DNA from: a virus
DNA: 64,000 nt
Reading direction: 5' to 3' (one strand)
Virus record (IMG/VR): IMGVR_UViG_3300008267_000004
Span: 123,451 to 187,450 of that record
Below are positions 50,979 to 59,509 of this stretch, one piece after another. Position 1 is the first letter of the stretch. Each line of letters begins with the position of its first letter. The position numbers were made by a program, and so were the translations under genes. The notes under the pieces were generated by a model that was given only the letters and a program-made list of their open reading frames with translations, searched no databases and was not told the DNA's origin.

Positions 50979-50980
50979 TA

Positions 50981-51169
50981 TTATTTGCTCCTACTGGATG
51001 CTTTCTTAATTTGATCCGCTTCTGCTTTAATTTGTTCTGTTAGTTTTTCTACAAACCATTTTCTCAATGGTACTGGTAAATTGTAACATTCAAATAAACT
51101 CCAACCACCATAGTATTTGAGATAAAAGAACTGCTCATATACATTTTCTTGGTATTCATCACTTAGGCC
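50981..51169 (-). CDS. Frameshifted C-terminal extension of the tail assembly chaperone
   Basis: 62 residues in a frame that has no ATG, GTG or TTG start after its upstream stop, yet is clearly coding: 'YEQFFYLKYYGGWSLFECYN' then 'LPVPLRKWFVEKL', which resembles the second part of tail chaperones. It joins the upstream gene at the run of seven T on the coding strand (51170-51176) by a +1 or -2 shift ('GAA TTT TTT T|GGC'). It lies just before the tape measure, as expected for G/GT-type chaperones. Confidence 0.75.
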   Translation of the reverse strand, partial: GLSDEYQENVYEQFFYLKYYGGWSLFECYNLPVPLRKWFVEKLTEQIKAEADQIKKASSRSK

Positions 51170-52019
51170 AAAAAAATTCAGCGGTTAGAGGCACCTCCAT
51201 AACCTCTTCATGATCACATGATTTGCAAGTGAAAGTATTTTTTAAATCTAATCCTGGAATTCTTTTATCATATTCTTTTCTTAGGAATCTTGAATCCGAC
51301 GCAGGCATAACCTCTAATGCTTTTTCAATGATTGCTCTATCAAATACTCCATTTATTGAAACAACTAATAAATTTAATTGTTGCATTAATGTCATATTTT
51401 CTTTTGTTTTATCCGTTATATACGCAACAATCTTTTTTTCATCATGACCAGATAAAGCGCGACATTCAATTTTCCAACCAGTAGAAGGTAGATTTAAATA
51501 AAATGTTCCCTGTTCAGTTATTTCAGAAACAACTTCTTGATCTTCTTCTAAAGATTCCTCTAATTTTTCCAAAAGATCAAATGTATATTTTGTTTTAGTC
51601 TGGCATGATGGACAAATTATTGATGTTACATAACTTTTTCCATATGCCGAAATTCTTGCAGAAACTAAGATAGCATTTCTATCAGAAATTAACATATCTC
51701 CTGGATTAACGCGTTTATCTACTATAAGAGATTCAAGTAATCTCTCCAAGGCAACACCTTTTTTTATAAAAGATCTATTAGTTAATATATCTTCTTCTTT
51801 TGCCGTCATCTGTTTTATTTCTACATTAGAAACATCTCTTAAAGGATGACCGTCAGGATAAAATTTACCTTGTGAAGGCAGTTCTATAAATTCTGTTGGA
51901 GCAACAAAATTTAAATTTAAACCACCAGAACTATTTTGAACTTTACTTTCTAAAGCTAGAATTTCATCATTTTGTTCTAAACTTTTTTTAGATCCCAGTC
52001 TTTCTTGATTATTTCTCAT
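51159..52019 (-). CDS. T4_baseplate-family / tail assembly chaperone (gp26/gp51-like)
   Basis: 286 residues from the ATG at 52017-52019 (a TTG one codon earlier is ignored). 'FIELPSQGKFYPDG', 'VEIKQMTAKEEDILTNRSF', 'LLESLIVDKRVNPGDMLISDRNAIL' and two Cys pairs ('CPSCQTKTKY', 'CKSCDHEE') match the T4 baseplate protein family. The last codons hold the slippery T-run that allows the longer frameshift product. Confidence 0.85.
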   Translation of the reverse strand: MRNNQERLGSKKSLEQNDEILALESKVQNSSGGLNLNFVAPTEFIELPSQGKFYPDGHPLRDVSNVEIKQMTAKEEDILTNRSFIKKGVALERLLESLIVDKRVNPGDMLISDRNAILVSARISAYGKSYVTSIICPSCQTKTKYTFDLLEKLEESLEEDQEVVSEITEQGTFYLNLPSTGWKIECRALSGHDEKKIVAYITDKTKENMTLMQQLNLLVVSINGVFDRAIIEKALEVMPASDSRFLRKEYDKRIPGLDLKNTFTCKSCDHEEVMEVPLTAEFFWPK

Positions 52020-52039
52020 CAATTCCTCTACTTTCTGTA

Positions 52040-52633
52040 TTATTTACCATCGCTAACAAGAGTTTGGCCTGCTGCATCATCTAGTGTAGCATAGTCGTAT
52101 TTAATTGTTACATCTATATTTAATATATCTTCTGCTGAATAGTCTAATGAATCAAATTTTACTTCTGTAAATAAACAATTCCATAAATACCAAGTTTCAA
52201 TGGCAGTACCTCCAGCATCTAGAAGCTTTAAACCTATTGATTTTCCACCAGCGGCTGACGCGGGAGCCTCTGGTGTACTTGTTGTTCCACTTGTTAATTG
52301 AGCGATTGCATTGGCTTTACTTATTGTACCCCATTCATTATCTTTAGTAGGATAAATATATCCAGCAGTTATTAGAGCATCAATTAAAGTAGAATCTCCA
52401 AGTGCTGCATCGTTTGCTGTAACGGTTGAAGCAAACGTAACTGATATTGGATCCCATTCAAGTCTACCTGGATAGTAATAGAAATGATTTAAATATTTAT
52501 GAGTAACTTCAGAAATTTTCATGGTCGGTCTGGAGGCTTTCTTAAGAGCATATCTCATTCCAGCTAGCTTTCCGTCAAATTCCATAACCCATCTATATTG
52601 TCTTAGTGGTTCTTTTCCTTCATTCCAAAACAT
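52040..52633 (-). CDS. Tail tube protein 1 (gp19-like)
   Basis: 197 residues. 'RQYRWVMEFD', 'MRYALKKASRPTMKISEVTH', 'NHFYYYPGRLEWDPISVTF' and 'FDSLDYSAEDILNIDVTIKYDYA' are the tube fold. It is paralogous to the next gene upstream. Ring-forming tube subunit inside the sheath. Confidence 0.88.
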   Translation of the reverse strand: MFWNEGKEPLRQYRWVMEFDGKLAGMRYALKKASRPTMKISEVTHKYLNHFYYYPGRLEWDPISVTFASTVTANDAALGDSTLIDALITAGYIYPTKDNEWGTISKANAIAQLTSGTTSTPEAPASAAGGKSIGLKLLDAGGTAIETWYLWNCLFTEVKFDSLDYSAEDILNIDVTIKYDYATLDDAAGQTLVSDGK

Positions 52634-52690
52634 CTTTTTTTCCTCTTTTGAATATAGATTGTTCGCGTTGTAGCTATAGTAACAATATTA

Positions 52691-53272
52691 TTATGTTGGG
52701 CGCGCTGCTGCTTTTGCAACAGCACCAACATTTGATGCAAGTTTTGCAGTATCATATCTGATTGTTACTTCAATATCAATAACTTCTTCGCTTTCATAAG
52801 ATAATTCACCAAATTTAATATTTGTAAAGAATGGGTGAGTTAACGTCCAAGTTTCTAATGTGGCACCTGCAGCATCAATTTGAATTATTTCTATAGCTCC
52901 AACATTTGATGTAAAACCAGCTTTTGAAACTCCTCTTAAAGCACCCGCTTCGGTAGAAGGAACTATATATCCAGCTGTATCTCCTGATGCTGTTCCCTTT
53001 AATATTCTTAAAAGTCTATGATCTAATTTTGGAACCGCAACAAAAGTTACGTTAATTGGATTCCATTCTACTCTACCAGGATAATAAAAATTATAGTTTC
53101 CAAATTTATGTGTTATGTCTGAAACTTTAAAACTTGGCTTATCTACTTTTTTTAGCGCATAAGTATATTGATCACCAGTTCCACCACTCTTAGTTTCGTC
53201 TTTAAAATTTGGAATATTCATTTTCCATCTATTTTTTCTTAACGGTTCAACTTGACCTTCCCAGAATGCCAT
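52691..53272 (-). CDS. Tail tube protein 2 (gp19-like paralog)
   Basis: 193 residues. 'RKNRWKMNIPNF', 'YALKKVDKPSFKVSDITHKF', 'FYYPGRVEWNPINVTFV' and 'LSYESEEVIDIEVTIRYD' match the first tube protein along the whole length. One copy may form the tube and the other a terminal or baseplate-proximal ring. Confidence 0.88.
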   Translation of the reverse strand: MAFWEGQVEPLRKNRWKMNIPNFKDETKSGGTGDQYTYALKKVDKPSFKVSDITHKFGNYNFYYPGRVEWNPINVTFVAVPKLDHRLLRILKGTASGDTAGYIVPSTEAGALRGVSKAGFTSNVGAIEIIQIDAAGATLETWTLTHPFFTNIKFGELSYESEEVIDIEVTIRYDTAKLASNVGAVAKAAARPT

Positions 53273-53315
53273 TTTTTTTTCCTCTGTTTAACTTAATTAG
53301 ATAGAAATTTAATTT

Positions 53316-56297
53316 TTAATCGTCAAAAGAAGCGCCAGTATTTGTTAATATAAAGTCTACTGCGATAAATTCAATTGCTCTAGCAGGTTTTAAGAATACT
53401 TTTGCGTATACTATATTTCTATCTATTAGTTCTGGAGTTGTTGTAGTCTCGTCTAATGTAACTCTATATTCAGTAATACCAAATCTTGATTGAATTCCAT
53501 TTAGGAAAGGCACTACTTCATTTAAGAATCTTGCCCAAGTTGTTGAAAGGTTAGGATCAAATAAAATTGAGGTTGCAATTCTGCTAACTTCTTTTTTAAC
53601 ATATATCATCAAACGACGTACATTGATACGATCTAGAGCGGTAGGTGTTGCTTGAAGTGTCTTTTGTCCAAACACAACAATACCTTCTGCTGGGAAACTT
53701 GCGATAGGGTTAATATTAACTTCATATAGTCTATCACGATCTTTAGAAGTTAATTTACTCTTAACACCTACTACTGGGAATCCAGCTGCACCATTTGATA
53801 ATCCACCGCGATTAAATCCTGCTGGTGCAAACCATAATTCAGATGCAGTTTCACTACTTCCCATTACACCTAGAGCAACTACAGAAGAAGGAAGTGCTAC
53901 AAGTGCATTTGCTGCTGTATCTGTTGCTAAAACAGCAGGGAAGAATGTACAACCATAAGAGTTATTAATTCCTCTAGATCTCATCTGTAATACAGCTGTG
54001 TCTACATCTGGTTTTACTTCAACATTTGCGCTGTTATATGATTCCCAAGAAGACTTAAAATCTCCTGGGATATCGATAATTGCTAATGCATCACCTCTTT
54101 GTTCACATACTTCCATTAATTTATTTGTTAATACTACGTTTTGTACTCCAGGAATTGTCATAATATTTGTTTCTACAACTTCTGGGTCGCTTACGGAATC
54201 AATTGCTACTTTTATAGAATTTACAGCATAGCTTGTTGTTTCATCTTTATCAGTACCAGAATATGCTCCTAATGGTCTTCCGCTTCCTTCAGAAAATGGT
54301 TCTTTTTCTGTAATATCAAATCCATTAAATCCTCCAAATAGAGGCATTGTAAATCTTGCAACTCTTTGGAAGTTTGTTCCACCGAGACCATATTGTGCTC
54401 CTGAGCCGGTTAAGAATCCATTTTTTGCTGTTACAGAAGAACCAGCTAGGCGGCTTCCTACTGCCCAATATGCTGTATTTAAATTGGAACCAGTAACTTC
54501 ATCTGAGCCTGTGTTAGAAGGACTATTTTTAAATTTAACGTCATCTAGAGAGAATAATGTTGAATAGGTTAATAATCCAGAAGTATCCTCATTGATATTT
54601 TGTGGATTAACTCTAACGATATCTGTAAATTGTTGGTCAAATAATTTTGTGCTACCAATCTTGGTCTTTAGACCGAAAAATACTCTGTCAATAGAAGTTG
54701 CAGAAGAGTCAACAGTTGAGTCTTCAACAAATGGTAATTCTGGGAATGCTAAACTTGCTGTATAAACAGCGTTTCCACTGATTGATGTTGCAGATGTTAA
54801 TAGTGAGTTAAAGAACACAGTATTCATAAATACTGGGCCTGCTGAAGATGTAGCAACACTGTGTGTTCCGGTTCCAGATCCAGATACTAAGATTGTATTA
54901 AATTTCTTAGGACCATAGAAACCAAATGGTAGTAAGTCCGCTAAATCATCACCAGCGCCTGCATCAATAGCACCATCTACTTCTACACGAACAAATTTTG
55001 ATAGATTTTGATAAGTTCCGTATTCAATAAACATTTTCTTATCATAATCCCAAGTAGAATAAACATCACCAATTCTTTTAGCGATATAATTTGGAGATAC
55101 TGGGTTAAGGTTTACATTAGAAAATACTTCTAATGGTTGCATATTTTGATCATCATCATCAACCTTGCGGATCATTACAGTAAATGTACCATATTTTTCA
55201 TATCTAGTAGGAGATGGTTTAATATCTGTAATTGAAGTTTTGATATTATTTTGATTCCATTCACCTTCAGAAAGACTTACAAATCTAAATAATTTCTGTA
55301 CTGGATATTCGCCTCTTGAGTTAGGAACAAAGTCTGTATGTAAACCTTTGTGTTGTCCAATTACCCATCCTGAGTTGGAAGATGCTGCATTTTGTCTAAA
55401 ATTACCACCATCTTTTGCGATAGAATCTGTATCTGTACCTTTTAATGCTACAATTGTTGCTGCATAGCTTTGATTGGTTCCAGCAGAAGCAGTTACTTGT
55501 CTAGTAACAAATGTTTCAAAAGATTCACCTAGGAAGTAATCTTTTTTATTACTTGTAGAGTTAATAGCAGAATTTATGGATGCTGGATTTGTGTTAAATA
55601 CGTTTCTAATAAATTTCTTACTTGATGGATCAAAATTAAAGTTTGTAGTTGTTGTAGCTCCAGCACTGTCAACAACTCTTAGTTTAAACTCCATATTGCC
55701 ATGAACAGAAGAACGTACCCAAGTTGCACCGCTACCTGTAATACTTTCAGATGATCCTGAAAGAGGAGAACCAACTAAACCAACAGTTCCGTAGTTAACA
55801 TAAAATACAGCTGCTAAAGCACCAGTTGTAGGTGGCATTGCATAAGTATTAGCAGAAGATGATGTTATACTTGTTACAAATAAACCATAAGCGCCTGCAT
55901 TTGCAGCAGCAGTTGTAATTGATGTTGGTAGAGCGTTAATTTGCCATCCAGCAAAACCAGTAGACGATGCATATTTATTTTGGAATCCACCCAATCTTAC
56001 GAATGTTACAGGCCCATTAAAAGCTAAATATGCTTTTGCAGCATACGCACCATATGCTGGTGCTTGTGTTACTGCGGCTCTCCAAACATCTCCATTATAA
56101 CCACCTGGATTTGGCTCACCAAATACTTCAACAAAGTCTGCGTAAGAATCAACCCTAATAGGTCTCATCATTGGTCCCTTCACGGAACGACCAATAATAG
56201 TTGGACCCATTGCTGGTGCTTCGGTTGGTGTTCTAGATTTATCTATTTCTTTTACATATACACCAGGTGATACAAATTTAAATCTTGAGATGGACAT
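53316..56297 (-). CDS. Tail sheath protein
   Basis: 993 residues, longer than T4 gp18 (659), with extra beta domains in the middle. 'SPGVYVKEIDKSRTPTEAPA' near the N-terminus, 'GPTIIGRSVKGP', and the C-terminal 'DRLYEVNINPIASFPAEGIV', 'VRRLMIYVKKEVSRIA' and 'EYRVTLDETTT' are sheath hallmarks. It forms the contractile sheath around the tube. Confidence 0.95.
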   Translation of the reverse strand: MSISRFKFVSPGVYVKEIDKSRTPTEAPAMGPTIIGRSVKGPMMRPIRVDSYADFVEVFGEPNPGGYNGDVWRAAVTQAPAYGAYAAKAYLAFNGPVTFVRLGGFQNKYASSTGFAGWQINALPTSITTAAANAGAYGLFVTSITSSSANTYAMPPTTGALAAVFYVNYGTVGLVGSPLSGSSESITGSGATWVRSSVHGNMEFKLRVVDSAGATTTTNFNFDPSSKKFIRNVFNTNPASINSAINSTSNKKDYFLGESFETFVTRQVTASAGTNQSYAATIVALKGTDTDSIAKDGGNFRQNAASSNSGWVIGQHKGLHTDFVPNSRGEYPVQKLFRFVSLSEGEWNQNNIKTSITDIKPSPTRYEKYGTFTVMIRKVDDDDQNMQPLEVFSNVNLNPVSPNYIAKRIGDVYSTWDYDKKMFIEYGTYQNLSKFVRVEVDGAIDAGAGDDLADLLPFGFYGPKKFNTILVSGSGTGTHSVATSSAGPVFMNTVFFNSLLTSATSISGNAVYTASLAFPELPFVEDSTVDSSATSIDRVFFGLKTKIGSTKLFDQQFTDIVRVNPQNINEDTSGLLTYSTLFSLDDVKFKNSPSNTGSDEVTGSNLNTAYWAVGSRLAGSSVTAKNGFLTGSGAQYGLGGTNFQRVARFTMPLFGGFNGFDITEKEPFSEGSGRPLGAYSGTDKDETTSYAVNSIKVAIDSVSDPEVVETNIMTIPGVQNVVLTNKLMEVCEQRGDALAIIDIPGDFKSSWESYNSANVEVKPDVDTAVLQMRSRGINNSYGCTFFPAVLATDTAANALVALPSSVVALGVMGSSETASELWFAPAGFNRGGLSNGAAGFPVVGVKSKLTSKDRDRLYEVNINPIASFPAEGIVVFGQKTLQATPTALDRINVRRLMIYVKKEVSRIATSILFDPNLSTTWARFLNEVVPFLNGIQSRFGITEYRVTLDETTTTPELIDRNIVYAKVFLKPARAIEFIAVDFILTNTGASFDD

Positions 56298-56341
56298 ACT
56301 TTATTTCTCCTTGAGGGATAGAGATTCGTGATAATTTATTA

Positions 56342-56349
56342 TAAATAGT
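56342..56349 (-). promoter_or_regulatory. ACTATTTA motif before the sheath gene
   Basis: AACTATTTATAATAAATT on the coding strand, about 45 bases upstream of the sheath start, with a TTTGCA hexamer about 16 bases before TATAAT. It could be a host-type promoter or a late element. Confidence 0.4.
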
Positions 56350-56372
56350 TAACTGTGTTTGCAAATGTCATT

Positions 56373-56876
56373 TTATTTTGCATTAAACACATTCTCTCTT
56401 GCTCTAATACACTTAGCATCAATTTGAAAAGAGGTATCTTGACCGAATAAAACTCTAGACTCATTTAGTGTTACTATTTCGTAGTATAAACCATCATATA
56501 GAAGAAAATCTCCTTCTCTTACATATAAATCTTGATCTTCTACTAATCTACGTTTATGAAATTTAACAGTTAATGATATTCTTCTATCGATACCAAATGA
56601 ATCTAAATTTGTTCCTGAACCTTCCCAAGTTACTAATACAAATACCCTAACAGGCGAAAGAAATGTTTTTTGCATTGCTTCACCATATACTGGGTGGTAA
56701 TATGTATTTTCTCTGCTAATTGGATAATATATAATTTCTTGACCTATAACTCTTTCCAGAAGTTCATCATTTACCTGTTTTACTAAATTTCTTTCTTTCT
56801 GCCCAAGAAATAAAGGTGGGGGAGGTGAATCTGGTGGTATTTCTACTAAATTTTCTTCTTTCTTTTTTCTAGCCAT
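56373..56876 (-). CDS. Neck / head-tail connector-like structural protein
   Basis: 167 residues. Lys-rich start, then 'PVYGEAMQKTFLSPVRVFVL' and 'DQDLYVREGDFLLYDGLYYEIV', the pattern of small head-closure or tail-terminator proteins in marine myoviruses. Position between sheath and other neck genes agrees. The exact T4 counterpart is uncertain. Confidence 0.65.
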   Translation of the reverse strand: MARKKKEENLVEIPPDSPPPPLFLGQKERNLVKQVNDELLERVIGQEIIYYPISRENTYYHPVYGEAMQKTFLSPVRVFVLVTWEGSGTNLDSFGIDRRISLTVKFHKRRLVEDQDLYVREGDFLLYDGLYYEIVTLNESRVLFGQDTSFQIDAKCIRARENVFNAK

Positions 56877-56878
56877 CT

Positions 56879-58117
56879 TTATACTCCCAATTTATCTATA
56901 GCATCTTGAATAATTTGATTATGATCAAAAGCTAATTTGGTTGATAAGGCTTTTTCTACTGAAACCCATCCCGCTTCTTCTGCGTCATCTCTTCCCGCTA
57001 CTTTTTGATTAATATCTTCCGGTAATAAAACTGCAAATGCAGTAGTTCTTGACCAAGATTCTTCGTTATCTCTAGGATCCCTATTATTTCCTTCGTATTT
57101 TCCAACTTGGATCATCGATCTATTTAAAGAAGGAATATATAAACCAGTTTCTTCTGTTAATTCTCTAAAAGCTGCTTGTCTAGCAGACTCTCTATCATCT
57201 TTCCATTGTTTTCCTTTGGGCTGATTTGTGTCATGAAAACCACCAGGTAATGCATAAAATCCTGGATACGCTTTACTTGAGGTATTTCTTTTTATTAGTA
57301 ATATCTTTAGAGTATCGTCAAATTTTTTAAATACAGCTATATCGACAGTTGGATTAGCACCTGGTCTCCAGAATGGCTGTTCATCACTTCCCCAATATTC
57401 TACAGGTTTAGATATTTGACCATATGATCTATTCATATACCTTCCAATTAATTCGTAGGAAGAAGGGACTAAAAATACTGCCTGTGAAGACTGTAAAATA
57501 TGAATATTTGAACCTTTATCAACTACAGCATCGTATCCCATATCTCTTAAAATTTTATTCCATATAATAGTAGATCTTTTTGTATATTGACCAACTCTAG
57601 ATTGATCTGTTTCTGCTATCGCTTGAGATACCCCCCAAATTTCTGATGCTTGATTGTCATATTTATAAAGATCTGCATTTTGTTTAACATCTTCTACAAA
57701 CTCTTCAAAATTTTTTCCCACCTTCTTCTTTATACTCTTTTCATATACATCTTTTAAGAAGTTTATATCTTTTGAATAATTTGCATAAGACGATAAATTT
57801 AACACTCTATCTGTATTTAATCTTATTAGATTAACATATTTTCTATCATCTCCAAAAAAACGATCTCCAGATACCCAATCTTGCCATAAATCTTTTAAAT
57901 TATAAGCATAAACGCCAATTGGAGTTGAAAATCTATTATTTGGGTTAACACCTATTTTTTCTAAATCTGTAAAACTGACAAAATAATTATCATCATCAGA
58001 AAATCTTTCTAGCCTCTTTAAAATAGGGATATTTACATTCTCTGGCCTCTTTTTCTTTTCTGTAAGAAAATTTCTCCAATTAGAAAATAAATCATAAACT
58101 TGTTTTTCTTTAGTCAT
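56879..58117 (-). CDS. NWRNFL-tagged protein with unknown N-domain and C-terminal NUDIX hydrolase
   Basis: 412 residues. Tag at 6-22 including 'SNWRNFLTEKKK' with an L-T-E site. Residues 40-250 form an unassigned domain with 'NRFSTPIGVYAYNL' and 'MGYDAVVDKGSNIHILQSSQ', which recalls ADP-ribosyltransferase-like domains of phage polyvalent proteins, weakly. The C-terminal NUDIX domain has 'FYALPGGFH' and E310-(x7)-REL-x-EE-x-GL. It may hydrolyse NAD-, ADP-ribose- or cap-type substrates. A tagged enzyme in the virion module is a strong cargo candidate. Confidence 0.7.
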   Translation of the reverse strand: MTKEKQVYDLFSNWRNFLTEKKKRPENVNIPILKRLERFSDDDNYFVSFTDLEKIGVNPNNRFSTPIGVYAYNLKDLWQDWVSGDRFFGDDRKYVNLIRLNTDRVLNLSSYANYSKDINFLKDVYEKSIKKKVGKNFEEFVEDVKQNADLYKYDNQASEIWGVSQAIAETDQSRVGQYTKRSTIIWNKILRDMGYDAVVDKGSNIHILQSSQAVFLVPSSYELIGRYMNRSYGQISKPVEYWGSDEQPFWRPGANPTVDIAVFKKFDDTLKILLIKRNTSSKAYPGFYALPGGFHDTNQPKGKQWKDDRESARQAAFRELTEETGLYIPSLNRSMIQVGKYEGNNRDPRDNEESWSRTTAFAVLLPEDINQKVAGRDDAEEAGWVSVEKALSTKLAFDHNQIIQDAIDKLGV

Positions 58118-58120
58118 TTT

Positions 58121-59392
58121 TTAACCTACAAATATTAAGTTTGGAATAAAAGTGTTAACTTTCTGAGCGTCTTCTGCTATCTTAGCGTTGTCTTCACCGA
58201 GTTTAGCATAAGTCATCTCCGCTAGTTGAGTTTTTAATTCTTCTCTTAAATCTTTTTGTTCCTCTTTACCTTCTGCAATTAATTTATCGCCATTTAAAGT
58301 TACGCTTTCTCCTGGAATTGGTATAGTACCAAATTTACTTCTAACTTGTCCTAGCATTTCTTTGGAGATAGCTAAGGCAAATCTACGGATCCATTGTTTT
58401 CCAATCGAATTAATTTTATCATATGGTAAGTTTTCAAATGGTAAAGTATTCATATTATTGATTCCATCTACATTAGTAGTAGAATTACTCTCTCCAGAAT
58501 CCCAACCATTTTGCTCTATAGTAAATTCAAACCAAAAACGATTTGCACTGGATGCCTGTGGTACTGGAAATAATCTAAGGACGTTATTTCTTAGTTGATA
58601 TGACCAGTCGCTAACTCTAGTTTTTATTGCATCTTTATAAGCCATGGCCTGTAATTTATTTTGCCACACTGGAATTATCTCAAATGTACTGTCATCTGCA
58701 TATTGTCCATAAGTTGAAAGATTTCCTACTACGTTTAATCCTCCGAAATATCCATAAAAATTCCAAGATGCTCCAGCTGTTTTATAATACACTTTTCGTA
58801 TATTTATACTTTTTCCCTCAATATCCCATCCATATTCATCAGCAGAAGAACTTACTGCATTTATTAGATCATAGTCTTGCTGCCCAGGATTTATATCAAA
58901 AGAAGCAGAATATATTGGCTGACCGCTGTTTAGTAATGCCTCTGTTGCTGTAAATAATCCAACATTTTTTGCATATCCTAAACTAAATTTTGGTAATTTT
59001 AGGCTGATATTATCGGGTAAATCTGAACCAGTTAATTGACCATTGTTATCAAATGTACCCGTAGCTTGACCTATCAAAAATGGTAATGCATTTTTAGATT
59101 GATGTAAGTTTATTAAATAAGAGTATTCTAAACATGCTTCTTCATACGCAGCATGTACTTGTGTTTCCACTAACTCAATATCTAATATGTCTCCACCTAG
59201 TTTTTTATATACATACGATACCTGTTCGGCAGATCCACTTTTATATAAACTAATCTGAGAAGAATTCCAATAATCAGAATTTACATAAATGCCAAAAGGA
59301 AGTGTTTGTGAAGTTACATTTGAAATACTACCAGTAGATGGTAAAATTACTTTACTCATCATTGATACTGGTGTTAAAGTTGGTAATGACAT
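58121..59392 (-). CDS. Head completion / neck structural protein
   Basis: 423 residues. 'LDIELVETQVHAAYEEACLE' near residue 70 and repeated beta-rich segments ('YGWDIEGKSINIRKVYYKT') match neck (gp13/gp14-like) proteins of marine T4-like phages. It lies directly after the capsid gene and before other neck genes. Assignment by position and general pattern. Confidence 0.65.
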   Translation of the reverse strand: MSLPTLTPVSMMSKVILPSTGSISNVTSQTLPFGIYVNSDYWNSSQISLYKSGSAEQVSYVYKKLGGDILDIELVETQVHAAYEEACLEYSYLINLHQSKNALPFLIGQATGTFDNNGQLTGSDLPDNISLKLPKFSLGYAKNVGLFTATEALLNSGQPIYSASFDINPGQQDYDLINAVSSSADEYGWDIEGKSINIRKVYYKTAGASWNFYGYFGGLNVVGNLSTYGQYADDSTFEIIPVWQNKLQAMAYKDAIKTRVSDWSYQLRNNVLRLFPVPQASSANRFWFEFTIEQNGWDSGESNSTTNVDGINNMNTLPFENLPYDKINSIGKQWIRRFALAISKEMLGQVRSKFGTIPIPGESVTLNGDKLIAEGKEEQKDLREELKTQLAEMTYAKLGEDNAKIAEDAQKVNTFIPNLIFVG

Positions 59393-59453
59393 ATTATTTC
59401 CTCAGATGCGTTAAATCCTTTCTTATTAAGTAGTTTTATTTAAACGAATAATC

Positions 59454-59490
59454 AAAAAAAACCCCGCTAATCTTTCGACTAGCGGGGTTC
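59454..59490 (-). terminator. Terminator after the major capsid gene
   Basis: A 10-bp GC-rich stem (59461-59470 with 59481-59490) followed by at least eight T on the minus strand. It is among the strongest hairpins in the window. Confidence 0.93.
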
Positions 59491-59509
59491 CAATTAACTT
59501 ATAGGTTAA

